Positions 60,160-64,000 of a stretch of DNA of 64,000 nucleotides are shown piece by piece. The position numbers and the translations under genes are program-made. Source of the stretch: Rhynchopus sp. YZ270_cl-10 (lineage: Eukaryota; Euglenozoa; Diplonemea; Diplonemida; Diplonemidae). Numbering within the stretch: the first letter of the stretch is position 1; each line of letters begins with the position of its first letter. The DNA lies in assembly GCA_964035575.1 (NCBI GenBank), contig OZ037866.1, positions 310,001 to 374,000 of the forward strand, given 5' to 3'. Below the pieces are notes generated by a model. The model searched no databases and was not told where the DNA came from. It worked only from the letters and a program-made list of their open reading frames with translations.

Positions 60160-60929
60160 GGTACCTGAAGGGATACTTTTTCAAAATCTCAGTGGCGAAA
60201 AAATTGTTCATTTTTTCTGAAATGACCCCGATCCGGGATAATTCCGGAAATGCAAATCAGGTGTGTTTTCACAGAATTTCTGTGAGAGCTAAAAGTTTAA
60301 AAAAAAAAAAATGCCTGCGGCGCCATTTTTCATCTTATACAGATGCTCAAAAGTGCCAAATTTTGGCCTCAAATCGTCGAAATTATAGCGGCGGGGCTTG
60401 TAATATAACCAAAAAAAGGGGGGGTGTCACTTAGTAAGTCTTACCGTTTCCTCACCCCTTTTTGTTGCTTGATGCGTTGACGCTACCCCCACACCTGTTG
60501 GGGTGAGTGAACGACGTGACACTTTCGGCTCGCAAAGTAGTGTGCGTAAAAACAGAAATAAAAAAACTTTTTTTTTTTTTTTTTGAAAACAGGGCTTCCC
60601 GCAGGATCTGGGGTTTTGGCCTCCCAGGGGGACCAGCCAAAAAAAGGTGGAATTTTTTTTTTTTTTTCAATGATTTTAATTTGTGTGGTGTGTAGCATTA
60701 ACGCTGACGCTACGTTACGTTACGCGCCTTTACGCACTTTAAGTGGTCAAAAAAAATTTTCGACTTCGGCGAAAATGTCCCGGCAAACCGTTAAAACTGC
60801 TGCATTAACTCGCATATTGCATATCATCTCACGTTCCCCACCTTTGCGGAATAAGAAAAAATATGTCAGGTCGGTAGCGTGCAGACGTTTCCTCGTATAG
60901 ACATCTACAAAAAGAAACGACAGTCATGG

Positions 60930-61140
60930 CAAAGGTTCCTGGCGAAGCCACGGTACGCAACATTTCAAAATACTGTGATTAAAATTGCACATTTTACAGC
61001 CACACTATGTCATGGGTGGCTTGCAATCTTGCGCCGCAGGCGCACGGTACGCTACTTTTTTCTTTTGCCATGCTGCATGCTTCCTTTTCCTTCGGCGTTT
61101 GACCAATTGAGTCGCGTTCTGGCTGTGACGGGGTCACTTT
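60930..61140 (+). repeat. Dispersed repeat R4, copy 2
   Basis: Same block order as 29466-29690: TGGCGAAGCCACGGT, ACGCAACATTTCAAAA, CTATGTCATGGG, CAATCTTGCGCCGCAGGCG and CATGCTGCATGCTTCCTT. Non-coding. Confidence 0.8.
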
Positions 61141-61295
61141 GCCCATGAGGCATACTCGTGGTTCTTTGCAACCGTTATTTTCTGCCTCTTCGGAGCCTGA
61201 GCCGATAACTGGGACTCCGCCGGTCGCTTTGCAAATTCCATTATGGAAATCTGTCTTGGTCCGGAGGACTTTTTTGGTGCCATCTTTTCCCCCTG

Positions 61296-61530
61296 TTACA
61301 CGACGGTGATGTAACGGGTGTTACAAGTGGAGTTACAAGTGAGTTACATGTAACTTTTGTTACATGTAACTCACTTGTAACTCACTTGTAACCCACCAGT
61401 TACAACCTGATTTTGCCTGTAATTCATGTATCCCACTTGTAACTCACTTGTAACTCACTTGTAACGGTTTTTCACTTGTAACGTTACATGTAACTTCACT
61501 TGTAATGTACTGTACATCACCGTCGTGTAG
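61296..61530. mobile_element. 235-bp foldback element, TTACACGACG-ended family, member 2
   Basis: Left TTACACGACGGTGATGTAAC, right TACATCACCGTCGTGTAG. The interior consists almost entirely of GTTACAAGTGA / TCACTTGTAAC words in both directions (about 12). The ends match those of 60001-60159 (TTACACGACG-TGA-GTA). Non-coding. Confidence 0.85.
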
Positions 61531-62438
61531 TTGCCTGTATTTGGATGCGCGGGGACGGGAGGGTGGGAAAAATTAAAAAAAATGTGGAAAATTCCTAATA
61601 GGCAGCCTCGGAACACTCAAGGGCAGGCTGGTCCCCCCTGGTCCCCCCTTATTATTTTTATTTTCCCCCAGGGGGACCAGTGGTCCCCCCTGGTCCCCCC
61701 TGTGGGAAGCCCTGGAAAAATTATTGGAATGGTGTAGTTGCCACCAAGCTCCACTGTCATTTTTTTTTTTTTTTGAAAAGATAAAACCATTGAGATTGAG
61801 ATAGGCAGCAATGTCTCAAAACAAGGTAAGACTACACGACACGGTCACTGAGAGAGGGGTATGGGGTGTTTTTATTATTTGACTATTTCCTTGTAACATC
61901 ACAAAGAGGTGGTGTAAAAATAAAAAAAGGGGTAAAAGTATTGATACAGGCACCTCCCACTGACCCGCGTACGATACCCGCCCCGGATGAAAGCACATTT
62001 TTTTTTTTGAAAGATGAACATGCTTCTCGTACACACTACAATCACATAAATATCCTAAAGAGCGCAGATGCCACCCCCCTGTATCGGGATGTTATCAAAA
62101 CAGGGGGGGGGTGGGTACCATTCTTTTTTGCAACATCGTTGATGCGACAGACAACGCATATTGTGCTGTACAAAAGGGGGGGATTTATTGAGTCTGTTAC
62201 AATATGATAGTCATTGCACTGACCTGAAGGTTGGTTGTGATGCATAGCTAGGTCTATAAGTTATCAAACACACACACACCTGGCAAAAAAAAAAGGGGGG
62301 GTGTTGTCACTCACTGATGTATCATTGAAATAATGGTGCTTACCCAAATGGTACACTTCAATACCTCATTTTTTTAATGACCTGTTGTATTAGTGTGACG
62401 CAAGCAGTCTGCACTGTCAGTGTGAAAAATAACCATTA

Positions 62439-62510
62439 TTGGCGTGGCTGACGACCCCAAAATAGCAGAACGTAGCACAAAAAAATAGCACCCCCTTTCA
62501 GCCACACCAA
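62439..62510. mobile_element. 72-bp G-type TIR element, complete copy
   Basis: TTGGCGTGGCTGACGACCCC ... TTTCAGCCACACCAA with AAAATAGCAG-like units between. It is the cleanest full-length member. A close relative with a degraded right end is at 63769-63837. Confidence 0.85.
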
Positions 62511-63593
62511 AATTATCAGATAGTGCTAAGACGCCTCTGATGCTTAGTCCCCCACTAAGAAAATATTTTAGTTTGATTATATGGTGTTCCGGAGGGGGGC
62601 CTCTTTTGACATGCACTTGATAGGTTTGACACCCTAAGCCTTGCACACGTGTTAGACTCCTTGGTCCGTGTTTCAAGACGGGTAGTTAAAGGTCGCTATG
62701 TCAGGTGCCCACCCTACGTAAACTAATCTGACATGTCCTTGACAGTTGTCCCGTAACACCATTATAGACTACTAACATAAGACAGCAGTCGCAATTTTTT
62801 TTCCCTTCACAGAATCCTTAACACTAAGAAAAGAACACTTCAAGATGAATAAGCCTCTCGTGCATATACATCAGAAAAGAGAAGGGAACCCTTTGGCAAA
62901 AAAAAAAGAGGGGAAAAAAAAAATGGAAAAAGCAGCATCAATCGCTGACTGATTTGTACCTTTTTTTTTGAAAAATTGATGACGTGTAGACACCTCGCTT
63001 TTTTCTCGTGTGAACTGCACGCAATTTTTTTTTTATGAATATCTGTTTGTTTGTTTTAGTAGCCGCCATGACCATGAGACGGTCTTTACTATCCAGAGAA
63101 AAGAGAAAAAAGAAACCACTCTCACGAGAACAAAATTATTGAAGGAAACTAGTTTAAAAAAACGCTTTTGAAAGATGGATGTGCCTTTTGCACACAAAAC
63201 AAAACAAAAAAGAGTGGGGAGAGGAACTACTGGAGAATGGGGGTGGGAGGGATGGCACATTGAACATAGGCTAATTTGGACATTCTGTGCTGGAATACAA
63301 TAACGAAGAGACTGCACATGACAGGGGGGGGGAAAGAGGGATGAGATTGGGAATAGGGCGCAGGAAAAAGAGGGCCGATTTTTTGTAAATAAGATTTTTT
63401 TTTTTTTTGTGTTTTTTTGTGAATATTGTTGTTGCGGGCACCCGGATCTCCCCAAGAGGGGTGTTTTTTTTTTCTTTTGAAAACTTGGCTGTATTAGTGT
63501 AGACACCCGAGGATGAACTCCACTATATTTTTTTCATTTAATTGCATACTGCTCTGCAACGAAGTAGTCTGAGAAGCAGAGGAAAAAAAAAAA

Positions 63594-63645
63594 AAGTTAA
63601 AAGTGCAAAAACACCTCACTGGACAATCGGACGCAGGCACTCAAA
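63594..63645 (+). repeat. D-type dispersed repeat
   Basis: GTTAAAAGTGCAAAA, ACACCTCACTGG, CGGACGCAGGCACT. AGTGC pairs with GCACT at the ends. Other copies: 7643-7692, 29105-29152, 33388-33432, 39277-39320 and 44527-44572; partial 3' halves (GACGCAGGCACTGA) are at 6826-6862 and 37393-37415. All are on the plus strand. Confidence 0.75.
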
Positions 63646-64000
63646 AAAGAAAGGGGAAAAGACGTTGCACACCCTGACAGGGGGGGAGTAAGGGTGCAAT
63701 TGAGAAATTGATCAACTCGTTTGTATTGTTCTTTCTCCTTCTTTCGCACAGGGCATCACAAGCCAATATTGGTGTGGCTGACGACCCCAAAATAGCAGAA
63801 AATAGCCCCAAAATAGCACTCCCTTTCAGACACACAAATATGCTATGTTCTTCTACTCAGTCAGCTTGGCTGACGCTATAAGCATTTGGCAAAAGTGCAG
63901 TGCAGTTGGATATGGAAAATTCATCCGCTTAATTTGAGAGGAGCACCAGCAGGCCTGGATCCACCCATTCAGGGTTTCATTTCTTGAAATGAAAAAGGGG

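Larger units (their letters stand above)
58515..64000. other. 5.5-kb gene-free repeat region at right edge
   Basis: No gene recognised on either strand. Contents: C-type hairpins (58672-58705, 58857-58903), E-type repeats (59597-59652, 59686-59735, 63476-63527), a perfect 11-bp-arm hairpin AGTTCTGTTGC-GGC-GCAACAGAACT (59941-59965), related TIR elements 60001-60159 and 61296-61530, repeat R4 copy 2 (60930-61140), a GGTCCCCCC-rich patch (61630-61710), D-type (63594-63645), B-type (62008-62038, 62840-62872, 63169-63197), F-type (62762-62838) and G-type elements. Confidence 0.65.

Overview
The window looks like nuclear DNA of a flagellate protist of the Euglenozoa, most likely a diplonemid. This is an inference from four things. 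All 17 recognisable protein genes lie on the minus strand over about 58 kb, as in a directional (polycistronic) gene cluster. Most of them are long single-exon frames. Several have a pyrimidine tract plus AG just 5' of the likely ATG, as expected for trans-spliced mRNAs. The content is rich in secreted carbohydrate-active proteins and peroxisome-type tails. No tRNA, rRNA, spliced-leader gene or CRISPR array was recognised. Genes are relatively GC-rich; the spacers are AT-rich and full of homopolymer runs and repeats.

Layout, left to right, all genes on minus: protein kinase with a long uncharacterised tail (0.7-3.9 kb); multi-pass membrane protein (6.0-6.6 kb); Pcc1/LAGE3-like KEOPS subunit (7.8-8.1 kb); membrane RING-finger protein (8.3-9.0 kb); SMC-type ATPase (10.3-13.5 kb); short-chain dehydrogenase 1 (15.8-16.6 kb); secreted sialate O-acetylesterase-like SGNH hydrolase (17.5-19.5 kb); 2-oxoglutarate/Fe(II) oxygenase (19.6-20.6 kb); short-chain dehydrogenase 2 (22.1-23.0 kb); secreted CUB protein with a rearranged pyruvate-phosphate-dikinase-like body (25.3-28.6 kb); an 11.5-kb gene-free repeat region (28.6-40.0 kb) with a 193-copy 7-bp satellite; a WSC-domain, mucin-like multi-pass membrane protein (40.0-43.7 kb); five tandem GH27 glycosidases (44.8-55.7 kb); an exostosin/GT47 glycosyltransferase (56.7-58.5 kb); then 5.5 kb of repeats.

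Two functional themes stand out. One is extracellular and surface carbohydrate chemistry: five signal-peptide GH27 enzymes, the acetylesterase, the WSC protein, the CUB protein and GT47. The other is peroxisomal/glycosomal metabolism: both dehydrogenases and the oxygenase end in SKL or AKL, and they lie close together.

The spacers hold the most unusual structure. Short hairpin repeats fall into several families, three of which share the loop CTCTCGT. Two of those have different but self-complementary stems. Almost every copy points the same way, opposite to the genes. Mixed with them are terminal-inverted-repeat or foldback elements, each built from its own short internal word or satellite, including one clean TA-flanked insertion with two intact empty sites elsewhere in the window.
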